A stretch of 59,631 bases of DNA, from positions 580,066 to 639,696 of the forward strand of contig NZ_VINQ01000001.1 of assembly GCF_008369105.1 (NCBI RefSeq), written 5' to 3'. This document shows, one piece after another, positions 50,996 to 59,631 of this stretch. Source of the DNA: Aquicoccus porphyridii (lineage in GTDB: Bacteria; Pseudomonadota; Alphaproteobacteria; Rhodobacterales; Rhodobacteraceae). Position 1 is the first letter of the stretch; each line of letters begins with the position of its first letter. The translations under genes were made by a program, and so were the position numbers. The notes under the pieces were generated by a model. That model saw nothing but the letters and a program-made list of their open reading frames with translations, had not been told where the DNA came from and searched no databases.

Positions 50996-52969
50996 ATGTG
51001 GCTGGAATTTCACGACAGGGCGGGCACCGGGATCGAGGCGTTCGAGAACGGGGTCACCGACACGGTGACACTGGACACCGCCGCAGGCACCTTCGTGCTG
51101 GCCGGAACCGGGCGCTTGGGTGGGGTGATCGCCTTTCGCCTAGGGGCCGACGGCCGCCTTGCGCTCACCGATAGTCGCCTTTTCAGCGGGTCGGATGCGC
51201 TGGCCGCCAGCGGCAAACTCGCGCTGATCGAAACCGGCGACGGCCCGGTGCTGGTCTTCGGCGCGGGGACGGATGCGCTTCTTGGCTACCGGATCGGCGA
51301 CGACGCAAGCATCGGCGCGCGCGTCGGCATCCCGTTTGAAACCGCCCGAAACGAGATCGCCGCAGGCAACGACGCCATGCTGCGCGCCTTTGCGGTGCAT
51401 AGCGACACCGGCGTCGCACCCGTCGCGGATGGCTCATGGCAGCGCGAAACGGTGGGGCTCGAAGTCGGCGGCGTGGGCGATGCGGCTCATGTCGTGGTGC
51501 TCGGGGCCTTTGACAGTCACGTCACGGTCATGCCACGCGATGGCACGGGCACGATCACCCGTTTCGGAACCGCCGAGGGCCTCGGCATCGCCACGCCCAC
51601 CGCGCTGGAGCTGGTCGAAACCACCTCGGGGCACTGGGTGATCCTTGCCGCGGCGGGGAGCTCATCGCTCTCGGTCCTCGCGCTCGACCCGGACGGCTCA
51701 TTGCACGCGGCCGACCATGTCATCGACACGCTCAACACCCGTTTCGGCGGGGTGCAGGCACTGGCGACCGCGCAACGGGGCGATGACGTGCTGGTGGTGG
51801 CGGGCGGCGCCGATCACGGGCTGAGCCTGTTCCTGCTCTCCGGTGACGGGCGGCTCATCTGGCTTGATACGCTTGCGCACCAGACGGATGCGGGGCTCTA
51901 CAACGTCAGCACCCTGTCGGCGGCGATCATCGACGACGATCTCATCGTCACCGCCGGATCACAACGCGACCCGGGGCTGGGCGTGGTGCGCGTGCCACTG
52001 GCCGAGCTTGGCGTGACCGGCGAAATCGCCACGGGCGGCGCGGGGCGCGACATCCTGATCTCATCCCCCGATAACGCCGTGCTGACCGGTGGCGCGGGCG
52101 CCGACATATTCGTCGCGCGCATGCAGGACGCGCCGGTCCAGATCACCGATTTCGAGCCCGGGCTCGATCGGCTCGACCTGTCGGACTGGCCGATGCTGCG
52201 TGGCGTGACACAGCTTGCGGTCACCACCACGGACCGGGGCGCGCTGGTCTCCTATCGCGATTACGATGTCTTCATCGTCTCGCAGGATGGCACGGGCCTC
52301 GGCGCGGATGACATCTTCCCCCGTGGCTTCCATTGGCCTGATCGGGTGCTGACCCTCGGTGACATCAGCAGTGACGCAGGCCAGCCCGACGATGACACCC
52401 CCGCGGACCCGCCCCCCGACGGTGACCCGGATGACCCGGACGGTGACACGCCGCCGCCCCCCGACAGCGGGTCGCGCGTGGTCGATCGCGCCGGACAGGG
52501 GCTCGAGGGGGCCATCGTCACCCTGTTCCCCGAAAGCGGAACAACCTACGGCACCACGACCGATTCACTGGGCGGCTTCACCTTGCCGCCCGCGTCCGAG
52601 GGCAGGCTGGTCCTGACCCGGTTTCATACCGCGGGCGACCCGGCAATCGGCGCCGCCGACGCGCTCGACGTGCTGCGCCTCGCCGTCGGGCTCAATGCGG
52701 GCGCCGGGCCGCTCGATTTCATCGCCGCCGATGTGAACCGCGACGGTCAGGTCACGGCCACCGATGCCCTCGATCTGCTGCGCTTTGCGGTCGGGCTGGA
52801 CACCGCGTTGACCCGTGAATGGGTGTTCATCGACACCGCCGCCGACCTCGGCACCATTTCCGCACGTTCGGTGCATTACGACACCGGGATTCACCTGACC
52901 GGGCCGGACATGGCCGATACCCTGTCGATCACCGGCATCCTGCTGGGCAACCTCGGCGATATGGCCTGA
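50996..52969 (+). CDS. Secreted propeller-like RTX protein with dockerin-like C-terminal module
   Basis: This 657-residue protein has repeated short beta-blades over about residues 1-340 (for example GPVLVFGAGTDALLGYRIGDD; SSSLSVLALDPDGSL; DVLVVAGGADHGLSLFLLSGDG), suggesting a beta-propeller. An RTX-like segment (GGAGRDILISSPDNAVLTGGAGADIFV) lies near 355-380, and then ITDFEPGLDRLDLSD. An Asp/Pro linker (about 455-490) leads to the shared module (491-657) with DVNRDGQVTATD and SITGILLGN. The ATG at 50996 follows AGGCGG. It converges on hlyD with 8 bp between the stops, placing it directly next to the export machinery. Confidence 0.85.
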   Translation: MWLEFHDRAGTGIEAFENGVTDTVTLDTAAGTFVLAGTGRLGGVIAFRLGADGRLALTDSRLFSGSDALAASGKLALIETGDGPVLVFGAGTDALLGYRIGDDASIGARVGIPFETARNEIAAGNDAMLRAFAVHSDTGVAPVADGSWQRETVGLEVGGVGDAAHVVVLGAFDSHVTVMPRDGTGTITRFGTAEGLGIATPTALELVETTSGHWVILAAAGSSSLSVLALDPDGSLHAADHVIDTLNTRFGGVQALATAQRGDDVLVVAGGADHGLSLFLLSGDGRLIWLDTLAHQTDAGLYNVSTLSAAIIDDDLIVTAGSQRDPGLGVVRVPLAELGVTGEIATGGAGRDILISSPDNAVLTGGAGADIFVARMQDAPVQITDFEPGLDRLDLSDWPMLRGVTQLAVTTTDRGALVSYRDYDVFIVSQDGTGLGADDIFPRGFHWPDRVLTLGDISSDAGQPDDDTPADPPPDGDPDDPDGDTPPPPDSGSRVVDRAGQGLEGAIVTLFPESGTTYGTTTDSLGGFTLPPASEGRLVLTRFHTAGDPAIGAADALDVLRLAVGLNAGAGPLDFIAADVNRDGQVTATDALDLLRFAVGLDTALTREWVFIDTAADLGTISARSVHYDTGIHLTGPDMADTLSITGILLGNLGDMA

Positions 52970-52977
52970 TCTGCGGG

Positions 52978-54288
52978 TTATTCGCGCAGGGCGTTGTCCT
53001 TCACCCGCACCACCGGCCGGGTGAGGTATTCCAGAACGGTCTTGCTTCCCGACAGGATATCGACCTGTGTGACCATGCCGGGCATGATTTCCACCGCGAC
53101 CCCATCGGCATCGAGGATGTTGTCCTCGGTGCGGATGCCCACGACGAAAAACTCCTCCTCGTCGCGTTCCGACCGGGTCACCGCGTCGGCCCCGATGCGC
53201 ACGATCTCACCGTCAAGGCTGCCATAGCGGGAAAAGTCATAGGCCGTCACCTTCACCTTCACCGGCTGCCCCGGATAGATAAAGGCGATGTCGGCCGGTC
53301 GCACATAGGCTTCGACAAGCAGCGTATCGTCAAGCGGCACGATCTCGATCAGGTCTTCGCCCGCGCGCGCCAGACCGCCAAGGGTCAGGCGGTGGATTCG
53401 GTTGACCACACCCCGGACCGGCGCGCGCAGCCGCGCGCGGGCCGCCCGGCTTTGCAGGGCTGGCAGCGACGGTTTCAACGCCGCCAGTTCCGCCGTCGCC
53501 AGCGCCAGATCCGAAAGCGCCGAAGAGCGCTGTTGCGAGCGGCGCGCGCGCACCTGGTCGTCGATCTCGTCCAGCGCCGACTGCAACCGCGCCAGCGACG
53601 CCTTCGCACGGGTTTCGCGCCCGCGCCATTCCGCCTCGGTGCGGCGCAAGGACAACAGCGTCGTCTCGGGTTCGACCCCGCGCTCGACGAGCGGCTCCAT
53701 GATGGCGCGTTCCTCGGCCACCACCTCAAGGGTCTCGCGCGCGGTCTGCAGATCGACACGACCCTCTTCGTATTGCTGCTGGCGCTGGTTGCGCTGACGC
53801 TCGAGGATGTCGATCTCGTCATTCAACTCGGCCCGCCGCCCGTGATAGAGCGCCGATTCCGAGCGCACCACGTCGGGGGCGCGTTCGATCAGGATGTCGG
53901 GAAACTCCAGTTCGACACCGTCGATCTCGGCCTGAAGCCGTTCGATCCGGGCCATCAGGCCATAAGCGCGCTGTTGTTCCTGGTCGAGCTGGCTGGAAAT
54001 CTGCGTGCCATCCAGCTCCATGAGCAGATCGCCCTTCTGGACGATGTCGCCCTCCGACACATGCACGGCCTGCAACACGCCCGGCTCCGTGGCCTGGATG
54101 ATCTGAAGATCGCGCGACGGAACGATGCGCCCCTCGGCGCGGGTCACGTCATCAAGTTCGGTGCGCGCCGCCCAGACCCCGGCCGCCAGCAGGAAGAGCA
54201 GGATCACCGCAAGCAGCAGCGACCCGCGAAACGGTGAAGAGCCGCGCATCTCCCGCGCCATCTTCTCGAGGTCATGGTTACGCGCCAT
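52978..54288 (-). CDS. HlyD-family type I secretion periplasmic adaptor
   Basis: The 436-residue adaptor has a short cytoplasmic start and one membrane helix (SLLLAVILLFLLAAGVWAA). The lipoyl/barrel segment is EGRIVPSRDLQIIQATEPGVLQAVHVSEGDIVQKGDLL (read in parts). Long coiled coils with many Glu/Arg/Gln span about 110-270, and the HlyD C-terminal region has RLRAPVRGVVNRI, and PGQPVKVKVTAYDFSRYGSLDGEI. It links the inner-membrane ABC exporter to the TolC-like pore. The start overlaps the ABC gene end by 11 bp. Confidence 0.93.
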   Translation of the reverse strand: MARNHDLEKMAREMRGSSPFRGSLLLAVILLFLLAAGVWAARTELDDVTRAEGRIVPSRDLQIIQATEPGVLQAVHVSEGDIVQKGDLLMELDGTQISSQLDQEQQRAYGLMARIERLQAEIDGVELEFPDILIERAPDVVRSESALYHGRRAELNDEIDILERQRNQRQQQYEEGRVDLQTARETLEVVAEERAIMEPLVERGVEPETTLLSLRRTEAEWRGRETRAKASLARLQSALDEIDDQVRARRSQQRSSALSDLALATAELAALKPSLPALQSRAARARLRAPVRGVVNRIHRLTLGGLARAGEDLIEIVPLDDTLLVEAYVRPADIAFIYPGQPVKVKVTAYDFSRYGSLDGEIVRIGADAVTRSERDEEEFFVVGIRTEDNILDADGVAVEIMPGMVTQVDILSGSKTVLEYLTRPVVRVKDNALRE

Positions 54289-56494
54289 CCGCACGCCCCC
54301 CCTTGCCGGCCTCGCCACTGTCGCCCACGCCCGACGCCCCCGCGCTGGCCTGCGCACGCCGGTTGAGAATGCTCTTGGGACCATCGGCGGCGATCTTGCC
54401 CTGATCCACCACGATCACCCGGTCGACCAGCTCCAGAAGGCTGGTGCGGTGGGTGACGATCACCACGGTGCGGTCGGTCATCTCGGTCTTGAGCCGGGCA
54501 ATGACCTCGGCCTCGTTCTGCACGTCCATGGCGCTGGTCGGTTCGTCCATCAACAGAACCGGCGGCCGCCCCACCAGCGCGCGCGCCAGCGTGATCGCCT
54601 GTTTCTGCCCCCCCGAAAGCCCCTCGCCACGCTCGGCGAGCATCATGTCGTAACCCGATGGATGGCGTTTGACGAAATCTTCCACCCCGGCGATATGCGC
54701 GGCCTCGAGGATATCGTTGTCGCGCGGGCGCATCGCGCCGATGGCGATGTTCTCGCGCACCGTGCCGGTGAACAGCCACACGTCCTGCAACACCGACCCC
54801 ACGTTGCGGCGCAGATCGCCCGGGTCGATCTGCCGGATGTCGATCCCGTCCATCCGAACCGAGCCCGAGCGCGGCTCGTAAAGGCCCAGCATGAGCCGCG
54901 CAACCGTGCTCTTGCCCGACCCGATCCGCCCGAGGATCGCAACCTTCTCTCCCGGCTTGATGGTAAAGGACATGTTGCTGAGCGCATCAATGCCCTGATC
55001 AGGATAGGCGAACGACACGTTGTCGAAACTGATTTCGCCCTTCAGCCGCGGCCGCGAGATCCAGCCCTTGCCCTCGGGGCGTTCGCTGTCGGCCTTCATC
55101 AGCGCATCGAGGCTGCGATAGGAGGTGCGCGCCTGGTTGAACCGCGTCAGCGTCTGCGCCAGTTGCGCCAGAGGCGCCAGCGTGCGCCCGGTGAGGATGA
55201 CACAGGCAATCAGCGCCCCCATGCTGACCTCGCCCGCGGTGATCAGGAACACACCGTAGAACACGATCATCACCTGGGCCGCCTGCTGCGTGAAGGCGGT
55301 CGCGTTGATCGCGAACTGCGTCACCGCGCGGCTTTTCAGCCCATGTTCCGACTGCCGCGCGATCGCCTCTTCCCAGCGCGCGCGCATGCGCCGCTGCGCC
55401 CCGGCGGCCTTGATCGTCTCAAGCCCGGCAACGGTCTCGACCAGCACGCCCTGTTTCGACTGCCCGTCGGCGAAACTCTTCTCGGCGAGGCGTGACAGCA
55501 CCGGCTGCACCGCGATCCCGACGATCAGCACCACCGGCACCGCGATTGCCGGCACCATCGCCAGCGGACCGCCGATCAGGTGGATCACCCCGATGAACAG
55601 CACGATGAACGGCAGGTCCACCACCGCCACCAGCGTGGCCGAGGTGAAGAATTCGCGCAGCGTCTCGAACTCGCGCAGGGTGCTGGCCAGCGCCCCGGTC
55701 GAGCCCTTGCGCGCCCGCATCTGCATATCGAGCAACTGGTCGAATATGCGCCGCCCCATCACCATGTCGGCCCGCTGCCCGGCGCGGTCGATGAAACCGG
55801 CGCGCAGGCTCTTGATCAGGAAATCGAAGAACAGCGCGATCCCCACTCCGAAAGTCAGCGCGATAAGCGATTCCAGCGCCTCGTTCGGCAACACCCGGTC
55901 ATAGACCACCATGATGAACAGCGATGTGGAGAGGCCAAGGAAGTTGGCCAGAACCGCCGCGAGCAACACCTGCGTATAGGCCCAGCGGTTCTGCGCCAGC
56001 GTGGACCAGAACCAGTGCCCCTGCCGCCCGCCGCTCTGGGCGGCGATGTCATCGCGATGCTCGGCGCGCATCAGGAGCGCGTATCCGGTATAGATCTCCT
56101 CGATCGTGTCGAGCGCGACCTCGCCCAGCCCCTCGCCGAGATCCGGATCATAGACGGCCAGCCGGTTGCCGGGCAGCTTCTGGTACAGTACCACGGCCCG
56201 GTTATCGTCGAGCAACAGGATCGCCGGCGTCAGCGTGTTGTCGAAATCCTTGAGCCGGCGCTTGCCGAACCCCGCCTGGATTCCGGACCGTTCGGACGCG
56301 ACGATCGCATCGCGTACCGTCAGGCTACCCTGCGCGCCCGATTGCGCCGCCTGCAACGCGGCCAGCGTGATCGGCCGATCCAGCGTCGACGCCACATGCA
56401 GCATGCAGGCTTCCAGCGGCGTGACATCGTCACGCCCGCCCGATGCAGTTGCCTGCTCGCCCTGGTCCAGCCTGACGACGCGCGATTCGCTCAT
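54278..56494 (-). CDS. Type I secretion ABC transporter with C39-like N-terminal domain
   Basis: The 738-residue exporter has an N-terminal domain of about 135 residues resembling the C39-like (CLD) domain of HlyB/LssB. It lacks a convincing protease Cys-His-Asp set, so it probably chaperones cargo rather than cleaving it. Membrane helices span about 155-430. The ATPase has Walker A GRIGSGKST, Q-loop VLQDVWLFTGTVREN, signature LSGGQKQAITLARAL, Walker B LLMDEPTSAMD and THRTS. Its start overlaps the TolC stop by ATGA, and its end overlaps hlyD. Order and overlaps show a complete type I secretion operon. Confidence 0.93.
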   Translation of the reverse strand: MSESRVVRLDQGEQATASGGRDDVTPLEACMLHVASTLDRPITLAALQAAQSGAQGSLTVRDAIVASERSGIQAGFGKRRLKDFDNTLTPAILLLDDNRAVVLYQKLPGNRLAVYDPDLGEGLGEVALDTIEEIYTGYALLMRAEHRDDIAAQSGGRQGHWFWSTLAQNRWAYTQVLLAAVLANFLGLSTSLFIMVVYDRVLPNEALESLIALTFGVGIALFFDFLIKSLRAGFIDRAGQRADMVMGRRIFDQLLDMQMRARKGSTGALASTLREFETLREFFTSATLVAVVDLPFIVLFIGVIHLIGGPLAMVPAIAVPVVLIVGIAVQPVLSRLAEKSFADGQSKQGVLVETVAGLETIKAAGAQRRMRARWEEAIARQSEHGLKSRAVTQFAINATAFTQQAAQVMIVFYGVFLITAGEVSMGALIACVILTGRTLAPLAQLAQTLTRFNQARTSYRSLDALMKADSERPEGKGWISRPRLKGEISFDNVSFAYPDQGIDALSNMSFTIKPGEKVAILGRIGSGKSTVARLMLGLYEPRSGSVRMDGIDIRQIDPGDLRRNVGSVLQDVWLFTGTVRENIAIGAMRPRDNDILEAAHIAGVEDFVKRHPSGYDMMLAERGEGLSGGQKQAITLARALVGRPPVLLMDEPTSAMDVQNEAEVIARLKTEMTDRTVVIVTHRTSLLELVDRVIVVDQGKIAADGPKSILNRRAQASAGASGVGDSGEAGKGGRADGA

Positions 56495-57954
56495 CTTCCC
56501 CAATCCTCGCTGGTTCCCTGCGCAAGCTCTTGCGCAACCGGGTCTTCGCTTTCATCATCCTGCTCGACCGTCTCGCCCTCGGTGTGAACCTGCGGCAGGA
56601 CAATCCCGAACGCATCGAGAATATCCCCCGTCAACGCCAGCGCGGCATACCCGCTCAGCGCCAGCTCGCGTTTCGCCACGATCAGGGTCTCACCGGCATC
56701 GAAAAGGTCGCGCTGCGCATCGAGCAAACCGATCAGGCTGCGTCGGCCGATGGAAAACTGCTCGCGCGCCGAGGCGACCGTGGCCTCGTTGGCACTGACG
56801 GCGTCACGCGCGGCCCGCAGCCGGGCCTGGCCCGCGCGCTGGTCCGAACGCACGAAATCGAGCGCCCGGCGAATCTCGCGCGCCAGCCCTTCACGGTCGG
56901 CCCGCAACGCCTCCAGCCGGGCCTCGGCCTCGCGGATCGCCGCGGCCTTCTGGCCCGGCGCGCCCGGATCGTAATCGAGCACCAGGTCGGCGCCGCGATC
57001 CGCGCCCGATCCCGTTGCCGCCCGCTGCGCCGTCCCGCGCATCTGCAACTGGGGGAACTGCGCCGCCTCGGTCGCCGCGAGATCGGCCTCCGCGGCCTTG
57101 ATCGACGCGTCCAACCCGCGGATTCGCGGGCTGGCGGCGATCAGCGCATCATCCTGCGCATCGGGCAGCTTCGGCGCGGGTGGCGGATCGGCCAATGCAC
57201 CGGAGCCGCGGCCAAAGACCTCGCGGAACACCGCCTCGGCCCGGTCGCGCTGCGACAGGGCCTGCACCTCGCGCGACACCGCGTTCGCCAGCCGCGCCCG
57301 CGCCGTCAAGACATCCGACTGGGTTCCCGCCCCCGCCCCGAAACGGTCTTCGACCTGCTCCAGGAGATGACGATGCGCATTCGCATTGCTGCGGGCAAGA
57401 TCGTGCTGCTCACGCGCCGAGACCAGGTTGTGCCACGCTTCGACGGCTTCCATGGTCAACGCGGCGGCCACCTCGAGTCGCGAGCCCCGGCTCTCGAAAA
57501 CCCGCGCCCGCGCCGCGATCTGGCGGCTCGCCGTGGCGCCCCCGTCATAGATCAATTGCAAGATCTGGAGAACCGGGGCCACCCCGTTGCCGCCAGTCAC
57601 CCCAGACCCGATCGTCGCCCCGAGCGAGAACCGCGGCAGGTAGCCGGTGGCCTCGCCATCCTCGCGCGCCTGGGCGGCGCGAATATCCGCATCCGACGCG
57701 GTCAGCCGCGGATGGGTCTGCACCGCCCGGACCACCGTTTGACCGAACGTGCTGCGCGACACCGAATCGGACACGCGCACCTCGCGTTCGCCGGGCGGTG
57801 CGTCGAACCCGCTTTCCAGCGACTCGAGATCAGGCATCTCCGCACAGCCGATCAGCAACAGCACCGCCCCCACCACCGGCAGCAGGTTTGCCGCAAACCG
57901 CCAACGTCGCGGCGCGGGTGCGCCGACGGCGATCTCGCTGCACTGGGTGGTCAT
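56491..57954 (-). CDS. TolC-family outer-membrane efflux protein (lipoprotein)
   Basis: The 487-residue protein has a lipobox (LLLIGC-AEM) near residue 37. It has two repeats of the TolC helical-hairpin type: the first with AVQTHPRLTASDADIRAAQ, YLPRFSLGA and LIYDGG; the second with ASPRIRGLDASIKAAEADLAATEAAQFPQLQ. The C-terminal tail is acidic (EQDDESEDP). It forms the trimeric outer-membrane channel of the secretion system. It is the first gene of the tolC - ABC - hlyD run, 67 bp after sapC. Confidence 0.92.
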   Translation of the reverse strand: MTTQCSEIAVGAPAPRRWRFAANLLPVVGAVLLLIGCAEMPDLESLESGFDAPPGEREVRVSDSVSRSTFGQTVVRAVQTHPRLTASDADIRAAQAREDGEATGYLPRFSLGATIGSGVTGGNGVAPVLQILQLIYDGGATASRQIAARARVFESRGSRLEVAAALTMEAVEAWHNLVSAREQHDLARSNANAHRHLLEQVEDRFGAGAGTQSDVLTARARLANAVSREVQALSQRDRAEAVFREVFGRGSGALADPPPAPKLPDAQDDALIAASPRIRGLDASIKAAEADLAATEAAQFPQLQMRGTAQRAATGSGADRGADLVLDYDPGAPGQKAAAIREAEARLEALRADREGLAREIRRALDFVRSDQRAGQARLRAARDAVSANEATVASAREQFSIGRRSLIGLLDAQRDLFDAGETLIVAKRELALSGYAALALTGDILDAFGIVLPQVHTEGETVEQDDESEDPVAQELAQGTSEDWGR

Positions 57955-58021
57955 GTCATCAATGCCTTTCTTTCAATCGCTTGCGCCATTTCGCCCTCTA
58001 TACGCCATCCGCAGGCCAATG

Positions 58022-58942
58022 CTAACCCCGCGATGTCCCCGTCGGGCCGTCATGGTCGGGTTTTTCGTCCTCATCCCGGGCCGGAAGATCCGCCTCGCGT
58101 TCCTGCGACGCGGCCAAGGCGTCAAGGAACCCCGAAAGCGCGGCCTCCTGGGCCGGGCCCGGCGTGTCGGGCGCCGCCGTGGGCAGGTCGGGCGCGGCCG
58201 CGCTCGCCGGGCGATCCGGCTGGGCCTCGGCCGCGGCGATGAGCGGCAAATGATGCAGCGAAACCGCCTGCACATGCAAAAGCACCAAGGCCCCGCAGCG
58301 ATGCAGCGCCGAAAGCTCGGTGCGGCGCAGGCTCTCGATCCGGGCGCGATCGGGCACCAGAAGCCCTTGCGTATCCATCTGCGCCAACCCCGGCGGCGCC
58401 TCGAACGGCACCAGCAAGTCGCGGGCCATCACCTCGGCCATCGCGTCGCGGGTTCGCGTCTCGGCGGCGGTGCGTTCCTGGAAAAAGCCGATCACCTGCT
58501 GCATCGCCGGGGTGGGGTTGCCGTCATCGGTGAAAAACGGCTCGTCCCCGGGGTCATCCGTGACAAACCCGCTCGCCTCGTCCACCAGGAGCGCAAGGCT
58601 CCCCTCGGGCGTGCGCTGCGCGGTAAAGGGATGCACCCGCAGGATCGACGGGATGTAACTGCCGCGCCAGACGCCGTTCGGCGAAACCATGGCACAGGGC
58701 CCCTCCTCCCTGAGACGCGAAAGCGCCACCGGCCAGACGCCGGCCCGGGTGCGAACGAAAAAGAACGGCAGGCTCGCGGCGACCTGTTCATGCTCGCCCA
58801 GCACAATCGGAACCAGGCGTCGCCGGGCGGCGAAATCCCACGAGGTGAACCGCCGCCAGAACCGCCCGCCATGGCGTTCGGGGCTGACGGGGATGGGGGC
58901 ATTCGTGGTCACGTCCTCTCCTGAATGGTCGGGATCGTTCAT
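58022..58942 (-). CDS. SapC family protein
   Basis: The 306-residue protein matches the SapC family: RRLVPIVLGEHEQVAASLPFFFVRT near residue 42, GVWRGSYIPSILRVHPF, and DDGNPTPAMQQVIGFFQE. SapC was first named for S-layer protein secretion genes in Campylobacter and is common beside type I secretion operons in Rhodobacterales. Its mechanism is not established. The C-terminal 70 residues are low-complexity Ala/Pro/Asp. It lies between the right-edge RTX gene and tolC on the same strand, consistent with one export operon. Confidence 0.9.
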   Translation of the reverse strand: MNDPDHSGEDVTTNAPIPVSPERHGGRFWRRFTSWDFAARRRLVPIVLGEHEQVAASLPFFFVRTRAGVWPVALSRLREEGPCAMVSPNGVWRGSYIPSILRVHPFTAQRTPEGSLALLVDEASGFVTDDPGDEPFFTDDGNPTPAMQQVIGFFQERTAAETRTRDAMAEVMARDLLVPFEAPPGLAQMDTQGLLVPDRARIESLRRTELSALHRCGALVLLHVQAVSLHHLPLIAAAEAQPDRPASAAAPDLPTAAPDTPGPAQEAALSGFLDALAASQEREADLPARDEDEKPDHDGPTGTSRG

Positions 58943-59041
58943 CTGGCGGCTTCCATCATGCAGGATAAATCAATGAAGAGCATAGCCCTTGCATCATGCA
59001 ATGTCTGCCCCGCGCCATGCCGCGCATGGCGCGGTCAGAGG

Positions 59042-59631
59042 TTACAAGTCCGCGCCAGCGGCAAAACCGAGGATGCTGGGCGAACCGACACCCGACAGAT
59101 CGTCCAGCCCCGAGAACAGCGCCATTTCGGTGACTGTGTCGGCCCCGGCCTGCACCTCGACCTCGTAAAGCTGTGCATCGGTGCCGTCGGACGCCAGGAA
59201 ATAGAGCACATCGCCATCCGCCGGACCGCTCAGCCCGTCAATCGCCGTGCGCACCGCGCCCTCCGACAGGTCGGCCATGGCGGTGGTGAAGACGACCAGC
59301 CCGGTATTGGCCCCCAGCGTGCCGCCATCGGCCAGCGATTCCATGATGCTGCCATCGCCGCGCAGTGCGTCGCGGGCAGTATCGTCAAGCGCGATCCCGA
59401 TCCGGTCGGCGAGCGCGCCGCCGGTGCTGAACCCGGTGACGGTGTCAAAACCATTGTCGCCGGGACTGGCCTCGAACACGACGGTGTTCGCGCCCGGAGC
59501 CGAGATGTCGATGGCGTCGTCGCCGCCGCGGCCCTGGACGACGCTGTCGACGTTGTTGGCCGCGATGGTGTCATCGCTGGCCGTGCCGATGAAGCTGGTA
59601 TAGCTTCCGCCGCCGCTCGTTTCGACGTCGA
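59042..59631 (-). CDS. RTX/calcium-binding secreted protein, N-terminal part beyond window edge
   Basis: The visible 196 residues are the C-terminal end of a longer protein whose open frame runs past the right edge. It contains a hemolysin-type calcium-binding turn series (FIGTASDDTIAANN, VQGRGGDDAIDI) followed by TVVFEASPGDNGFDTVTGF. A C-terminal beta-rich region (GDVLYFLASDGTDAQLYEVEV) ends GFAAGADL. It resembles type I-secreted surface proteins of the RTX/S-layer kind. It lacks the dockerin-like module of the other three cargo proteins. It lies 99 bp upstream of sapC and is probably the first known gene of the secretion operon. Confidence 0.82.
   Translation of the reverse strand, partial: DVETSGGGSYTSFIGTASDDTIAANNVDSVVQGRGGDDAIDISAPGANTVVFEASPGDNGFDTVTGFSTGGALADRIGIALDDTARDALRGDGSIMESLADGGTLGANTGLVVFTTAMADLSEGAVRTAIDGLSGPADGDVLYFLASDGTDAQLYEVEVQAGADTVTEMALFSGLDDLSGVGSPSILGFAAGADL

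Overview
The window is GC-rich, densely coded DNA from an alphaproteobacterium, most likely a marine or host-associated Rhodobacterales (Roseobacter-group) member. Supporting signs are a mipZ gene, several TRAP and peptide-ABC uptake systems, the DUF2849 - sulfite reductase - cysH - DUF934 sulfur operon, and a family of 33-bp dispersed repeats. I saw no tRNA, rRNA, insertion sequence, CRISPR array or phage gene.

Left part (1-16.3 kb). A truncated GMC oxidoreductase and a DUF1028 protein lie divergently from a peptide/nickel-type ABC importer. One importer gene is a natural permease-ATPase fusion, and a GntR/FCD regulator closes the operon. On the opposite strand, seven tightly overlapping genes (TRAP substrate-binding protein, small and large permeases, flavin-containing monooxygenase, BASS transporter, NAD-epimerase, SDR) look like one uptake-and-oxidation operon. 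mipZ (division-site positioning) lies divergently from it.

Middle-left (16.6-31.7 kb). A MerR regulator faces a DUF2938 membrane protein across a promoter with a 19-bp spacer. A MarR/DMT pair is divergent from the homogentisate operon (hmgA, fahA, an MBL-fold protein, an FAD monooxygenase, DUF2783). A PLP decarboxylase / HpaI-type aldolase / GntR group follows. Next is an unusual set: a class-I glutamine amidotransferase divergent from a cytochrome P450, a glutamine-synthetase-like enzyme and a 2Fe-2S ferredoxin. This looks like a gamma-glutamylation-dependent amine oxidation pathway.

Middle-right (31.7-45.2 kb). An SLC13 transporter is followed by a TRAP dicarboxylate system (dctPQM) with its own two-component pair. 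The response regulator has a degenerate AAA+ domain with no GAFTGA loop, yet tandem enhancer-like palindromes sit between it and dctP. An assimilatory sulfate-reduction operon under an Lrp/AsnC gene follows, ending with ferredoxin-NADP reductase. In cysH the start region is built from a copy of the dispersed repeat.

Right part (45.2 kb to the edge). This is a type I secretion locus: TolC-like, C39-like-domain ABC transporter, HlyD, SapC and an RTX protein cut by the window edge. Three large secreted-type proteins lie beside it: CAP-domain, VWD-domain and propeller-like/RTX. All three end in the same approximately 170-180-residue module: an Ig-like segment, a duplicated dockerin-like Ca-binding motif, and a terminal TGIL[LI]GN motif. 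This shared tail is the strongest candidate for an undescribed system in the window.
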